This document shows positions 45,715 through 56,679 of a stretch of DNA of 64,000 nucleotides, one piece after another. Position numbers and translations under genes: made by a program. Under the pieces are notes generated by a model that saw only the letters and a program-made list of their open reading frames with translations, searched no databases and was not told the DNA's origin. The DNA lies in NCBI GenBank assembly GCA_948567375.1, contig OX419760.1, positions 35,402,001 through 35,466,000 on the forward strand, written 5' to 3'. This DNA is from Lunularia cruciata (Eukaryota; Streptophyta; Marchantiopsida; Lunulariales; Lunulariaceae). Each line of letters begins with the position of its first letter. Within the stretch, counting starts at the first letter, position 1.

Positions 45715-47020
45715 ATGGCAGCATCAGTTTTGGCTTTCAGCGGTGCAGTCACTTGGCCTGGTGACTTGTTGGAGTGGAACGCCTATGCAGAGGATACTCC
45801 AGTACCAGAGGAGATCACTCGGCTATGGAGTACGAGTGGGATTGTTCCATCCACCTTGGATGTTCCATTGTGGAGTTCAGAGGAGGCATTGCAGCAGCAT
45901 GCAGATCAGTTGGTGCAGTAGGCTTGGAGTGGAGCCTTTGTACCATCAAGGGATGAGTGTGAGGATGAGCCTCCAGAGGCGATTGCTTTGACACCTCTGG
46001 ATACCACACTCATTGCTTGGCAGTATCCAGTAGAGGGGATATGCCTATTGGAGTTGTTTGGTGGGATTAGCACCGGACTAGCTGCGGTGTTACAGGCGGG
46101 TATTCGAGTACAGAGGTACTTGTATGTAGAGAGAGATGAGACTGCTAGGCGAGTCTCTCTACATCATGTGGCACACTTGGCCTATCGGTATCCGGAGTTA
46201 TTACTGATGTCCGCAATCAGAGGTTACCAGAAGGCCTTACCAGGAGATATTTCCTTATTGGGGGCGCATGACCTAGAGAGACATAGGCCTATTCACTTGG
46301 TGATTTCTGGATGGCCATGTCAGGGACATACACGTGCGGGCCGCGGTTTGGGTCTTCAGGATCCTTGTTTTGGTGTGTTTCTGGAGATGTTACGGATACT
46401 ACAACATCTCCAGGTTCATCAGTCTGTTTCTCCAGCTTACCTTTTGGAGAACATTCTTTTGATGGGGGATTCTTGCACTAGAGTGGTGGCGAGTACACAT
46501 CAGGTCCATTCTTGGATGGGACCTGCTGTATTGTTAGATGCAGCTAGAGTGGGATCACGGGCTCATCGTCTTTGTCTTTGGTGGACAAACCTATTACCCA
46601 GAGAGGTTCTACAGCGTGCTTATGATGGGATTCAGCGACTGGACCACATTCTTGTTGATGATATCTTGGATGTTGGGCGTCAGTCTCAGACAATGGTAGT
46701 GGCTGATAGGTCACCTATGGTAGTGGTGAACCTAGTTGGACAGCCTAGAGCTGCATTTCCCACACTCATGAGTTTCCCAGGCTCTCATGCTTTTTGAGAG
46801 GGAGGACCTGGACTTGTTTGGAACTCATAGTTACAGTAGTTGGTGGAGCCCAATGCTGATGAGAGAGAGCGGGCGATGGGTTTTTGCACCAGTATTACCG
46901 CTGTTCCAGCAGTGTCAGAGGCATCCAGGCGTCAAGTGTTAGGTCAGGCTATGGACCTGAATTGTTTGACCTGGATTGTGAGCCTTGGTTTGGCAGAGCA
47001 GCATAGGATGCGCTTGATAG
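45715..47020 (+). pseudogene. Element G cytosine-5 DNA methyltransferase domain (DNMT3-like)
   Basis: The longest open part, 45988-46797, is 269 codons. From its residue 1: motif I LLELFGGISTGL (20-31), acidic motif II YLYVERDE, catalytic motif IV ISGWPCQGHT with Cys at residue 111 (base 46318), motif VI LLENI (152-156), and motif VIII GSRAHRLCLWWTNL, matching the AHRARYFWGNL of DNMT3 enzymes. After stops at 46795, 46828 and 46834 the same frame continues with ERERAMGF and RRQVLGQAMDL, the motif IX-X region. Motifs run in the ordinary order I to X, unlike plant DRM enzymes. It would transfer methyl groups from S-adenosylmethionine to cytosine. It shares its frame with the downstream reverse transcriptase. 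H and IJ carry it too. Confidence 0.88.
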
Positions 47021-47430
47021 GCATCACCACTCAGACACTTGTGAGCCCTGTGCCTATCAAGACGATTCAGGCACATGCTGGGGGCGATGGACCGAGTGGA
47101 CATGGTATTCTTGGGACACATCCAGTAGCTACTAGGGAGAGTGGTCTACTTGGAGTCCATCCAGGTGAGCGTGGGCTACTTGGATTACACCCTTGGTCCA
47201 CATGGGATGCAACCAGAGGACGTGTGGAGCTTGCAGCCAGAGTGGAGGAAGTTTTTCGCATAGAGGTTGGGACCTCTAATGGTCGGGAGCATGACACTAT
47301 TGCTCCCAAGGGCCCAGTGTAGCAGCCAGTCAGTACGTCTTCCACTCCTACTACAGTTACAGAGGATACTTGGGAGCCAGATCTTGGACCCAAGCTTATT
47401 GGAGAGGAAAGATGGAGGGTTTGGAGGTTC
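47021..47430 (+). other. Linker between methyltransferase and reverse transcriptase in G
   Basis: The frame encodes a Gly-rich stretch with three copies of a GxLGxHP unit (GILGTHP 47104, GLLGVHP 47143, GLLGLHP 47173), then WSTWDATRGRVELAARVEEVF. A TAG at 47320 interrupts it. The same linker is present in H (about 56340-56500) and IJ (62870-62700), so it is a family trait of unknown role. Confidence 0.65.
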
Positions 47431-47750
47431 TTGAGGAGTCACACGAGTTGTTTTGCCTTCAGTATGAAGGATTTGGGTGCTCTGAAGGGACCTGGTATAC
47501 GGATTGAGCTGACTAGCGATACACCAGTTTTCCGATGTCCTTATCAATATAGTAATATGGAGAGGACATTGATTCAGAGCCGGAGTAGTGACCTTTTTGA
47601 GGCTGGTTTGGTGGAGATTTCACATGGAGAGTATGCATCAGCGACAGTGATGCCAGCCAAGAAGGATGTGCATGGCAACTATACAAATAGGCGGATGTGT
47701 GGAGATTACCGTCCTATCAACCGACAGACCAGGGCTGATCGGTATGCCAT
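47431..47750 (+). pseudogene. Element G reverse transcriptase, first third, truncated
   Basis: The frame encodes FAFSMKDLGALKG, IELTSDTPVFRCPYQYSNME, LFEAGLVEISHGEYASATV, MPAKKDVHGNY and MCGDYRPINRQTRADRYAM, the N-terminal part of a Ty3/gypsy reverse transcriptase. It is in the same frame as the methyltransferase upstream. Homology to H stops at about 47750, before the catalytic YIDD, so the rest of element G has been lost or displaced. Confidence 0.88.
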
Positions 47751-48982
47751 GCTGATATGAGTATATGATATGAAGGATATGAGTAAGAAATGATCAATTG
47801 TTTTATTTTAAAGATAAATTTAAGTATTAGATTGAATTAAAATTTACATGACTCTAAAATTATAAATAATTTAATTTAATTTAAATATCCTTGATGCATA
47901 ATATATTATGATAACATAATATTGACCAAAAAGAGATATAATGATAAGTAATAAGTAGTTCCGTGAAGGATATAAGTAAGAAATGACTAGAATGAAGAGA
48001 AATGCCACTATATTGCAAATATTTTATTGTTTCATATTTAATCTATTGTGACACTAAACTCCCAAATGAGTGTAGTATCACCCTTTGTGGCAAACTATGG
48101 CAAATAGAAAATTAAATTAATCACTTTCATTACACATAAATTCAAAACTAATCGTGAAGGTGATGTTCACTCAACCCAAATTGGCCATATAACTACAAAG
48201 ATATCAACTTTGAAGGCTGCATACTACCCTCCCACAAGACATAACTTTGGCTTCTTTGCATTGACAATTAGTCTTTGCTTTTTGTGTTGCATGGTACTAC
48301 TACTATAGCTCATCTTTTATTCATCAAGACATGGCTTTGCTTCTTTAGAATCTCATGAATCACACACCCCAATCAAGTACAAATGTTTCACTACATTCAA
48401 GCACTTGTGTTTCTACTCCAAAATTCCTCACCCCTACTCTAACAAAGACAACCATCAATACTCAAAATTAAGGTAATGGTGATAAAGAGCTTTTGGCTCT
48501 TTTGTTGTATTATGATAAAGGGAATGAATGAATATATACACTTAGTAAATTGCCTTTTATACTCTTCCTACTCTTACTTGTAGACATAAGATGTGTTAAA
48601 GTACTACAAAGGTCTCTTGTGGAGGTCTCTTGCCAACATTTGCATTGTAAATTTTGGGTCTTGTCTTATCTTCTCTTCTTACATGTAGGTTAATTAGGCA
48701 CCTAACATGTGCTAGGGAAGGTATCAATTCTTCCCCGAAGACAACTTACACAATTGTATCCTTTGGACTTACTACTCTAAAGGTTACTACAATTAAAAAG
48801 GTCTTTGGACTACTTCCTACTCCAAAGATCCTATACGTACAAAGATCTTCTTTCAATGTATCTTTGGTCCTAAGTTATAATGTGAAGAATTACCTTTGCC
48901 TTTAGAATTCCTAAGAAGGAGCTCAGTTTGCTCCTTGTAATTGGCTATCTCTAATAGTAGGTATCATACATCTAAAGAAAAA
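47751..48982. other. AT-rich DNA without recognised content
   Basis: 1.2 kb between the broken end of G and the right end of IJ. The phrase GAAGGATAT(A/G)AGTAAGAAATGA occurs at about 47771 and 47963, a weak direct repeat. No reading frame resembles a known protein. It may be another unrecognised transposon or the old target sequence. Confidence 0.4.
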
Positions 48983-49106
48983 TGTCATGCATATATACAT
49001 ATTGCTACACAACATACATCGCTACACAACATACATCGCTGTCAACATCATACACTATAGAAGCACAACTCACACATAAGTCATACATAAACTCTAAAGT
49101 GCCACA
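48983..49106 (-). mobile_element. Element IJ, right terminal segment B2
   Basis: A 124-bp copy of segment B, the outermost part of the right end of IJ. The plus strand opens with TGTCATGCATATATAC, so the element ends ...GCATGACA, the mirror image of the A start TGTCATGC. It contains a short internal duplication of GTATGTTGTGTAGCGAT type. Confidence 0.8.
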
Positions 49107-49107
49107 A

Positions 49108-49552
49108 TAATCAGATTGTTTACAATTTGCATCAATTGAACTCATATCAATACTTGATCTGACCTCAACAACTTGCCAACAACATGGCACTGATTACAGT
49201 CAAGCCACACCCACTCTAGCTAAGAGAATCTAGGTGATGCTCACCGGCTTTCTGTGCACTCTAGCCAGGAACTCAAAGGCTCAACATCAAAGAAGTGATC
49301 TCTCTGGAGTTGCACTTCCAGGGTATGCTCCTGATTTTGACCGAGGTCTCATCCCAACGGTCCTGCTGATGTCACACCCGACGGTGCAGATGGTGCAAGT
49401 GATGGTGGGCCCCACCATGAAGTCAGTACCCTAAACACAAAATCTGACCGTCAGAAAGTAGTCTATGAGTAACTACCAAAATGCCTCTAACTACTATCAT
49501 TGGAACTCTAGTGTCCAAGCAATCTAGATGTGACACTACAAATGGCATGACA
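49108..49552 (-). mobile_element. Element IJ, terminal repeat A2
   Basis: A 445-bp copy of repeat A in reverse, between two B segments. Its end with GGCATGACA at 49552 is the reverse complement of the A start. Confidence 0.85.
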
Positions 49553-49554
49553 AT

Positions 49555-49643
49555 TGTTGTGCATATATACATCACTACACAACATCATACACTATAGAAG
49601 CACAACTCACACATAAGTCATACATAAACTCTAAAGTGCCACA
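49555..49643 (-). mobile_element. Element IJ, internal segment B1
   Basis: The second copy of segment B, on the internal side of A2, followed (in minus-strand order, preceded) by a purine-rich tract AGCTAGGGAGGTGAT at about 49644-49658, the likely polypurine tract. The arrangement B1-A2-B2 equals that of H. Confidence 0.8.
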
Positions 49644-49819
49644 ATCACCTCCCTAGCTGGCGGTTAGGTCCCTCTAACTCCATATAGCCATCTACTCCAA
49701 GTATATGGTATACCCTATTATAGGCAAAGATCAGGAGGCCGGTTGCTATGGAGCTCCATTGTTAGTCACATGTCTGCAATCTATACCATACAAATGATGA
49801 ACTAGTTATAGGTCAAGTA

Positions 49820-50844
49820 CATCTTGGACATAACCACTGTCCTTGAGGAACCACCATGAGGGGAGGAGTCATACAAGCCATATGCCATCCTCTCTAACAG
49901 CTATCACCCACTAACATAGTAGCAACTCCACCAAAAGAGCCACATAACATACATCTCAAGCCTCCACGTACAAGTGCCAAGCTTGGGTCCATAGTACCAT
50001 CAATTTTTGGGGGGTGACATGGCACAATATTATGCATATGATCCTTCCAAACAACACCATCACATCCTTCTAACACAAGGATTCCAGATGACAAAACCTC
50101 ATGCACTCTCAAGATAGTGCGGCCTGTCGAAACATCAAGTGTTGTCGGGGCTGTCTGTTGTAGATACACATAGTCACATGGATGAAATCAACGGATCTAT
50201 AACCTCCTCCTCAAATGGTAGCATAGCATAAAGTATCTTTATGCTGAGCAATTGCCAAGTTCTCAAAGGCCATCGGCATCACTCTCCAAAAGATCTTTGC
50301 CCATTGAGAATATGCCCTCATCCATACATTTGGATCATCCAAGTCCAAAACTACAATAGCATCTTGATGAATGGCTGCAGGTTAATCTGGATCTCGTCCA
50401 TAGAGTAGAAAGTACGGAGAGAAGGATGCTAAGGAGGCTTGCCGGCTGAATGATAACCCATGGCCAACCAAGGTAATTAATTGGAGATCCCAATCCCCCA
50501 AGTGGCCTCTCTGCAAACCATACTTTTGTAATCCTCTCTTCATCGTCTGAACCACTCTCTCTGCTAAGCCATTTGCCCCAAGGTGATCTCAAGATGTAGT
50601 ACGATGATCAATCAAAGCCTTGTCACACAAGACCTGAAACTCTCCCAAGAACTCTATACCCTGATTAGTCAAAACCTTAGTATGTGCACCAAAATGACTA
50701 AGAACTTGATCCAAGAAAGAGTAATTTGTCCCTTCACTAGACTTGTCAGGAAGTGCCACCAACTCAATCCACTTGGAGAAGTGCTAACCATCACCAAAAC
50801 ATACCAATGATGTCTCACAGTCAACGGTAAAGGTCCAGCAAAGT
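49820..50844 (-). pseudogene. Element IJ integrase C-terminal part with PHD finger
   Basis: Read on the minus strand from the joint at 50844: the integrase core resumes with FAGPLPLTV and continues in broken frames to a linker at 50169 (TTLDVSTGRTILRVHEVL). At about 49970-49830 a PHD finger follows: RCMLCG, then TMLVGDSC, an in-frame TAG, RGWHMACM, PPL and WLCPRC. Its fourth Cys is intact but the third is Gly. It ends at TGA soon after. The 5' part of the same element is at 60513-63202. Confidence 0.78.
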
Positions 50845-51294
50845 TGTCATGCCATTTGTAGTGTCGCATCTAGATTGCTTGAACACTAGAGTTCCAATGA
50901 TAGTAGTTAGAGTTATTTCAGCAGTTTCTCAAAGACTACTTTCCAAAGGTCAGATTTCATGTTCGGGTTACTAACTTCACGGTGGGGCCCACCGTCACTT
51001 TGCACCGTTTTCATTATCAAGTGTGCCGTCAATGAGACCATTAGGGTTTCAGACCTAGCTCGAGTCTAGGGGTATACTTTTGAAGTGCAGCTCTAGAGAG
51101 CTCACTTCTTTGATGTTGAGTCTTCGAGTTCCTGGCTATGGTGGACAGTGGCCGGTGAGTGTCACCTGGATTCTCTTAGCTAGAGTGGGTGTGGCTTGAC
51201 TGAAATCAATGCATAGTTGTTGATAGTTTATAGAGTGACAGATCAAGTACTGATCTGAGTTGAGTTGGGTTGAGAGTGGTAAACAATCTGATTA
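50845..51294 (+). mobile_element. Element H, left terminal repeat (A1)
   Basis: A 450-bp terminal repeat starting TGTCATGCCATTTG and ending CAATCTGATTA. It begins immediately after AAAGT (50840-50844), the left copy of the target duplication. No B segment follows; the leader starts with CATCAGAGAAGTG. The equal-length copy A2 is at 59957-60406. Confidence 0.9.
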
Positions 51295-52404
51295 CATCAG
51301 AGAAGTGAAATCAGAGGAAAATCAGGTATAGGAACTTTGAGTGTTGGTGGTATCTCCAAGCTTGGTGGATCGTTGGTAGCTCAATTGAAGCTTGTTTTTT
51401 CCCTGGTGTGCAAAGCTTGTTGCTTGATGGAGATTTGGCAGTAAGGCAGATAGTGTGCAAAAGCGCTGGCCAATTTTTGAGCACAAAAGAAGCAAATTTT
51501 GAGCAGTGGTTGTGATTTTGAGCTCATGAGGTGAAGGCATGACCAATTTGTTGTGAGGTGGGCTCAGAAAGTAAAATTGAAGGTGGAGTTGTGAAGCTAT
51601 TCTTTTGAATTTATGATTTGGAGAAACCATAAGGCTGTGGGCTACAAAGGCCTAGAAGGGCCAACAAGCCAGCTTGTTGGCGTGAGGCTAGCTAATTTAG
51701 AGTAGATCTTGGTCATTGGTTGGCAAAAATCTGTCTTTCTTGCTAGAAAGTGTGTAATAGGGTTTGATCCTTAGATCTCTTGTTCCTAGACTGGTGCCCT
51801 AGCCAACTGGTCCACCCTCACTTGTTGTCCTAGTGATTGTGCCACTATTAACTATACACTTGTAGCTTTGGCTAGGAAAGGCAATTTGATCCCATTCTTG
51901 GTGATCCTTGTAGCTTAGGGCTTAGATACAAACTTCTTTTATGTCAAATGCCAAATGGTGGCAAAATCAGTCCTGTGTTATTTTATGACATGGAGGGTTT
52001 TAGTTTAGATTTCTTGTGATTGGACCCCCCCCCCATTCTTTGCTTCCTGTTTGTGCACCATGTTTGTGTGAGGTGCCCTAACTTTTGAGCATTGGTGCTT
52101 TGGTGTGCTCTTGATAGTGAGGCTGGAGTGATGACCAGTCCGACTATCTTTGTTTCTCTCTGGTGAGGCAAGAAGTGATGACCTGTAGACCGTGAGAGTG
52201 CGTGTTGTGATGGTAGGTTACAAGTTGCCCTTTCCCCTAGTGTAGTTATCTTGGTTAGAGTTACATTAGTGGGTGGTGCTTAGTTGGTATTGGCACTTGG
52301 TGGTATTAGCACTTGGTGGTGTTGGCACTTGGTGGGGTACTTGCGGTTGCAATTTGTGGTTTTGGTTTGCTGTTATAGTTTGTGGTTGTGGTTTCTTTGT
52401 CACA
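51295..52404 (+). other. Long leader of element H
   Basis: 1.1 kb homologous to the leader of G, including an antisense tRNA-like relic at 51751-51825 and runs of short G/T-rich repeats just before gag (TTGGCACTTGGTGG at 52287-52330). No gene is supported. Confidence 0.6.
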
Positions 52405-54240
52405 ATGGAGTTCTTTGGGGATTCTAGTGGAGATAGCCTTGCAATACACAATAGGTTTAATCAGAGTGGTACTCGGTATCAGCCTATATCTTTGGTCCTA
52501 GTGAGGGAGGAGATTGACTCTAAGTTGAAGTTTGACATAGGAGTTGATTCAGTTGAGAGTGCACTTGGTGTGTCCGCACCGTTGTTGTGGAACATGGACA
52601 AGATTTATAGGGCCTCCAAAGGCCCTAGGTGTTACTCTGGTATAGTGGGTACCATTGAGTTGGATGACTTCATCTAGGAGTTCAATAGTTGGTGTGATCT
52701 ACAATAAATGCGGAACCCAACTTTGTTTACACCCTTCATGGCATGGAAGGGGTTGTTTCAGCATCTAGAGGGTTCGCCGATGGATGACTACCATGAGTTT
52801 AGGAGAGCTTATTTAGAGGAGATCAAGTTATGGAGACAATATTGGTCTTTGAACTATGTCTCTATCACTTCAGGTTTGGTGACCAGGAGTAGATTGGCTG
52901 TGCCTACGAGTTATAGCTCAAGTAGTGTTATTGGAGCTAGTGGAGGTGCACTAGCTAGAGATAGTGCTACTATGAGTGGAGGTATTGCTGCAAGAGGTGG
53001 TGTGGTACCGGGGTTTAACCCCATGGTGGAGTTCTTCCAGTGTTTGAGGCAGAACTACCAGGGAGTGCAGATTGACACGCTGAGGAGCTTGTAGGACTTC
53101 CAGTGGAAAGTTGGAGAGAGCATATGCGAGGCATACACTCGCATGAGGCGGCTGATCAGTTTCACTCAGGGAGTTATTGAGGCCCATGCAGTCCAATTTT
53201 GGTATGGGATACTGGACAAGGAGTTGCAATGGAGAGTTTGTGATGCTACATTGTTACATGCTACTTTGCCTACTTTGGTAGTGGTTTTTGGTTTGGCTGA
53301 GCGTATTGAGCTCAACATGGTGGAGGAGAGGGTGGTGACATCTGGATTTGGTAGGGAGACCTCATCCACGGCAGTGACTTCTTCTAGAGTGCAGCAGAGT
53401 GCACCACGCACAACTGGTTTTTGAAGATAGGGTGGACAGCCTAGATCATATGGAGCGAGTAGAGCGCCTAGTGAAGTTAGACCCTTACCTTCATTTTTGG
53501 GTAAGCATCAGCCAGTGAGTGGTGGTGTTGCTTGTTGGACTTGTGGTGGACCTCACCATTGGAGAGAGTGTACTCAAGGCAATGGACTTGATACCTTGGG
53601 TGCATCACAGCCAGCACAGAGGCAGTGTGAGCATTGCCACTGATTTGGTCACACTAGTGACTGGTGTTTTGACTACACCCGGAGTTACAGAGTGGTAGGG
53701 CTACTATGGTAGGTAGTAGAGGAGCTCCAGTTCATGGAAGAAAAGGTGGTAGAGGTGGTGGTAGAGGATCTACACCTAGTAGGAGTGCAATACCTACCCT
53801 TACTTTTGATACAACTATGGCTACTCGGATTGAGCAGTTGGAGCAAAGATTGGCTAGTATGGCCATTGCTCAGAAGAGATCAGATTTGGGTGCTGAGGCT
53901 TCCACCTTATATGCTAGTGATAGAGATGCTTTGGACTTCATGTGTGGAGCAACATAGGTGGATGCATCTACAACAATGACCAGGAGTGCAGTACATGCTC
54001 CAGAGCCTAGAGGAGCATCAATGGAGTTGGACCTACAAAGAGGAGAGGTTGGGAGACAGGTCAGACTTCCCTAGTCTTTCATGCTATCTGAGGCATTGCA
54101 GATGATATCCATGGTTCCTAAACATCCCAATGTAGGTGTGGTAGGTGTTGATGGAGTACATGTTGGACTACCTGCTAGTCAGCCACTTGCTATTACACAA
54201 ACAGAGTCTAGCATGATGTTGGGGGTGGCTTAGCTGATTA
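52405..54240 (+). pseudogene. Element H gag (broken)
   Basis: ATG 52405 starts MEFFGDSSGDSL. The content then follows G: VESALGVSAPLLW, a TAG at 52675, MRNPTLFTPFMAWKGLFQHL, the Ser/Gly linker, RMRRLISFTQ with AVQFWYGILDKELQ, two CCHC knuckles near 53540 and 53625 (the second with a stop inside), and the IEQLEQRLASMAIAQ region near 53830. Numerous TAG and TGA codons replace CAG, CAA or CGA of the G copy. It is a dead gag. Confidence 0.82.
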
Positions 54241-54534
54241 TGCAATATCTTATGTTTTTGGCCAGTGACATGTTTACATTGGGAGTTGACCTAGCCCTAG
54301 AGTTCTGGTTGGCTGCCACAATGTGTGAGAGTAGTAATGATGCAGTTCCTACTACTAGAGCAAAGGTGGTTGGTAGTGGAGCTGACTTGGTTGAGGAGCA
54401 TGGGATCCATTCAGCGACCAATGGTTTATGGCAGACATCAACGGCTAGACTGGAGGAATTGCCAGCTAGACCGGCCTTTGAGAGAGCATGGTTCACACTT
54501 GATGTTGTCCTATTGGATAACCAAAGGGGGATTT

Positions 54535-54839
54535 TCCGTTTGGTGGGACCTTTAGGGAAGGTATATACACTATAGAGAGTCTTGTTAGGCTCTGATGCAC
54601 AGCCCCTTATGTTGGGGAAGGCTGCTCTTGTCGGTCTTGAGTTATGGAAGACCAATGTGGAGAGGTGTCCATTTCAGATCCAGACATCTCTAGGTGGTGG
54701 TTTGACACAATACATCACATGTGGGGAGCTTGTTGTCCAGGTTCAGCCTTGTCATCCAATTGATAGCTTGGTGGTGAGAGCTCAGGCTGTTGCAACAATA
54801 GCTGAGTCATATGATGTGCTTATTGGGGGAGTAGTGTAA
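54535..54839 (+). pseudogene. Element H protease (damaged active site)
   Basis: Aligned to 45282-45683 of G. The active-site triad that reads Asp-Ser-Gly in G is Ser-Asp-Ala here (GSDAQPLMLGKA), so the catalytic Asp is lost or misaligned. SYDVLIGG remains. It ends with TAA at 54837. Confidence 0.7.
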
Positions 54840-54974
54840 TACCCCATGGGTTTCAGTATTGACTATTAGGAGGAGACAACCTCCTATAGACCAGGTTGGA
54901 AGTCTGGTGAGGGACGGGTATGTCACCTACCAGTATGCTTTAGTAGTGGTAGTCTTAGCTCATTATAGTCAAAG

Positions 54975-56290
54975 ACCATGGCAACATTAGTTTTAGCTTT
55001 TAGTGATGCAATTACTTGGCTTGGTGACTTGTTGGAGGGGAACACCCATGCAGAGGATACTCCAATACCATAGGAGATCACTTGGATTTGGAGTACAAGT
55101 GGGATTGTTCCATCTACCTTGGATGTTCCATTGTGGAGTTCAGAGGAGGCATTGCAGTAGCATGCAGATCAGTTGGTGCAATAGGCTTGGAGTAGAGCCT
55201 TTGTACCATCAAGAGATGAGTGTGAGGATGAGCTTCTAGAGTAGATTACTTTGACACCTCTGGATACCACACTCATTGCTTGGCAATATCCAGTAGAGGG
55301 GATATGTCTATTAGAGTTGTTTGGTGAGATTAGCACCAGACTAGCTACGGTATTACAAGCAGGTATACGAGTACATAGGTACTTGTATATAGAGAGAGAT
55401 GAGACTGCTAGGCAAGTGTCTCTACATCATGTGGCACACTTGGCCTATCGATATCCAAAGTTATTACCGATATCAACAGTCAGAGGTTACCAGAAGGCCC
55501 TATCAACATACATTTCCTTACTGGGGGTGCATGATCTAGAGAGATATGGGCCTATTCACTTGGTGATTTTTGGATGGCCATGTCAAGGACATACATGTGA
55601 TGGTAGAGGTTTGGGTCTTCAAGATCCTTGTTTTGGTGTGTTTTGGGAGATGTTATGGATACTATGACATCTCTAGGTTCATATGTCCGTTTCTCCGGCT
55701 TACCTTTTGGAGAACATTCCTTTGATGGGTGATTCTTGCACTTGAGTGGTAGTGAGTACACATCAAGTCCATTCTTGGATGGGACCTATTGTATTGTTAG
55801 ATGTAGCCAAAGTGGGATCACGGGCTCATTGTCTTCGTCTTTGGTGGACAAACCTCTTACCCAAAGAGGTTCTACAATGTGCTTATGATGGGATTCAGCG
55901 ACTTGACCACATCCTTGTTGATGATATCTTGGATTTTGGGCATCAGTCTCAAATAGTGGTAGTGGCTGATAGGTCACCTATGGCAGTGGTAAACCTAGTT
56001 GGACAACCTAGAGCCGCATTTCCCTCACTCATGAGTTTCCCAAGCTCTCATGCTTCTTGAGAGGGAAGACTTGGACTTGTTTGGGACTCACAATTATAGC
56101 AGTTGGTGGAGCACAATGCTGATGAGAGAGAGCGGGCGTGGGTTTTTGCATCGGTATTACCGCTGTTCTACCAGTGTCAGAGGCATCCAAGCATCAGGTG
56201 TTAGATCCAGCTATGGACCTGAATTGTTTGATCTGGATTGTGAGCCTTGGCTTGGTAGAGCAGCGTAGAATGCACTTGATAGGCATCACC
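54975..56290 (+). pseudogene. Element H cytosine-5 DNA methyltransferase domain (DNMT3-like, broken)
   Basis: The frame at 55251-55667 holds motif I LLELFGEISTRL (the second Gly is Glu), YLYIERDE, and VIFGWPCQGHT with the catalytic Cys at about 55583. A TGA at 55665 interrupts it, and an equivalent of motif VI (LLENI) follows near 55720. The next frame, 55746-56060, has GSRAHCLRLWWTNL (motif VIII). Motifs IX-X lie at 56130-56240 after a 1-bp deletion. It aligns with G over its whole length, so the domain was present in their common ancestor. Two motif I glycine/leucine changes and stops show it is inactive. Confidence 0.87.
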
Positions 56291-56679
56291 ACTTGGACAC
56301 TTGTGAGCCTTGTGCCTACCAAGACAATTTAGGCACACGCTGGGAGCAATGGACCGAGCGGACATGGTATTCTTGGGACATAGCCATTAGCTACTAGGGA
56401 GAGTGGTCTACTTGGAGTCCATCTAGGTGAGCGTGGGCTACTTGAATTACACCCTTGGTCCACTTGGGATGCAGCTAGAGGACATGTGGAGCTTGCAGCC
56501 AGAGTGGAGGGACTTTTTAGCACAAAGGTTGGGACCTCTAGTGGTCAAAGGCATGACATTATTGCTCCCAAGGGCACAATGTAGTAGCAAGTCAAGACAT
56601 CTTCCACTCCTACTATAGTTATAGAGGATACTTGGGAGCTAGATCTTGGACCCAAGCTTATTGGAGAGGAAAGACGGAA

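Noticed and set aside
45988-47000. Possibility that the methyltransferase is a plant DRM enzyme
   Set aside because: DRM catalytic motifs are rearranged (VI-X before I-V). Here motif I comes first and motifs VIII-X last, and the local sequence resembles DNMT3.
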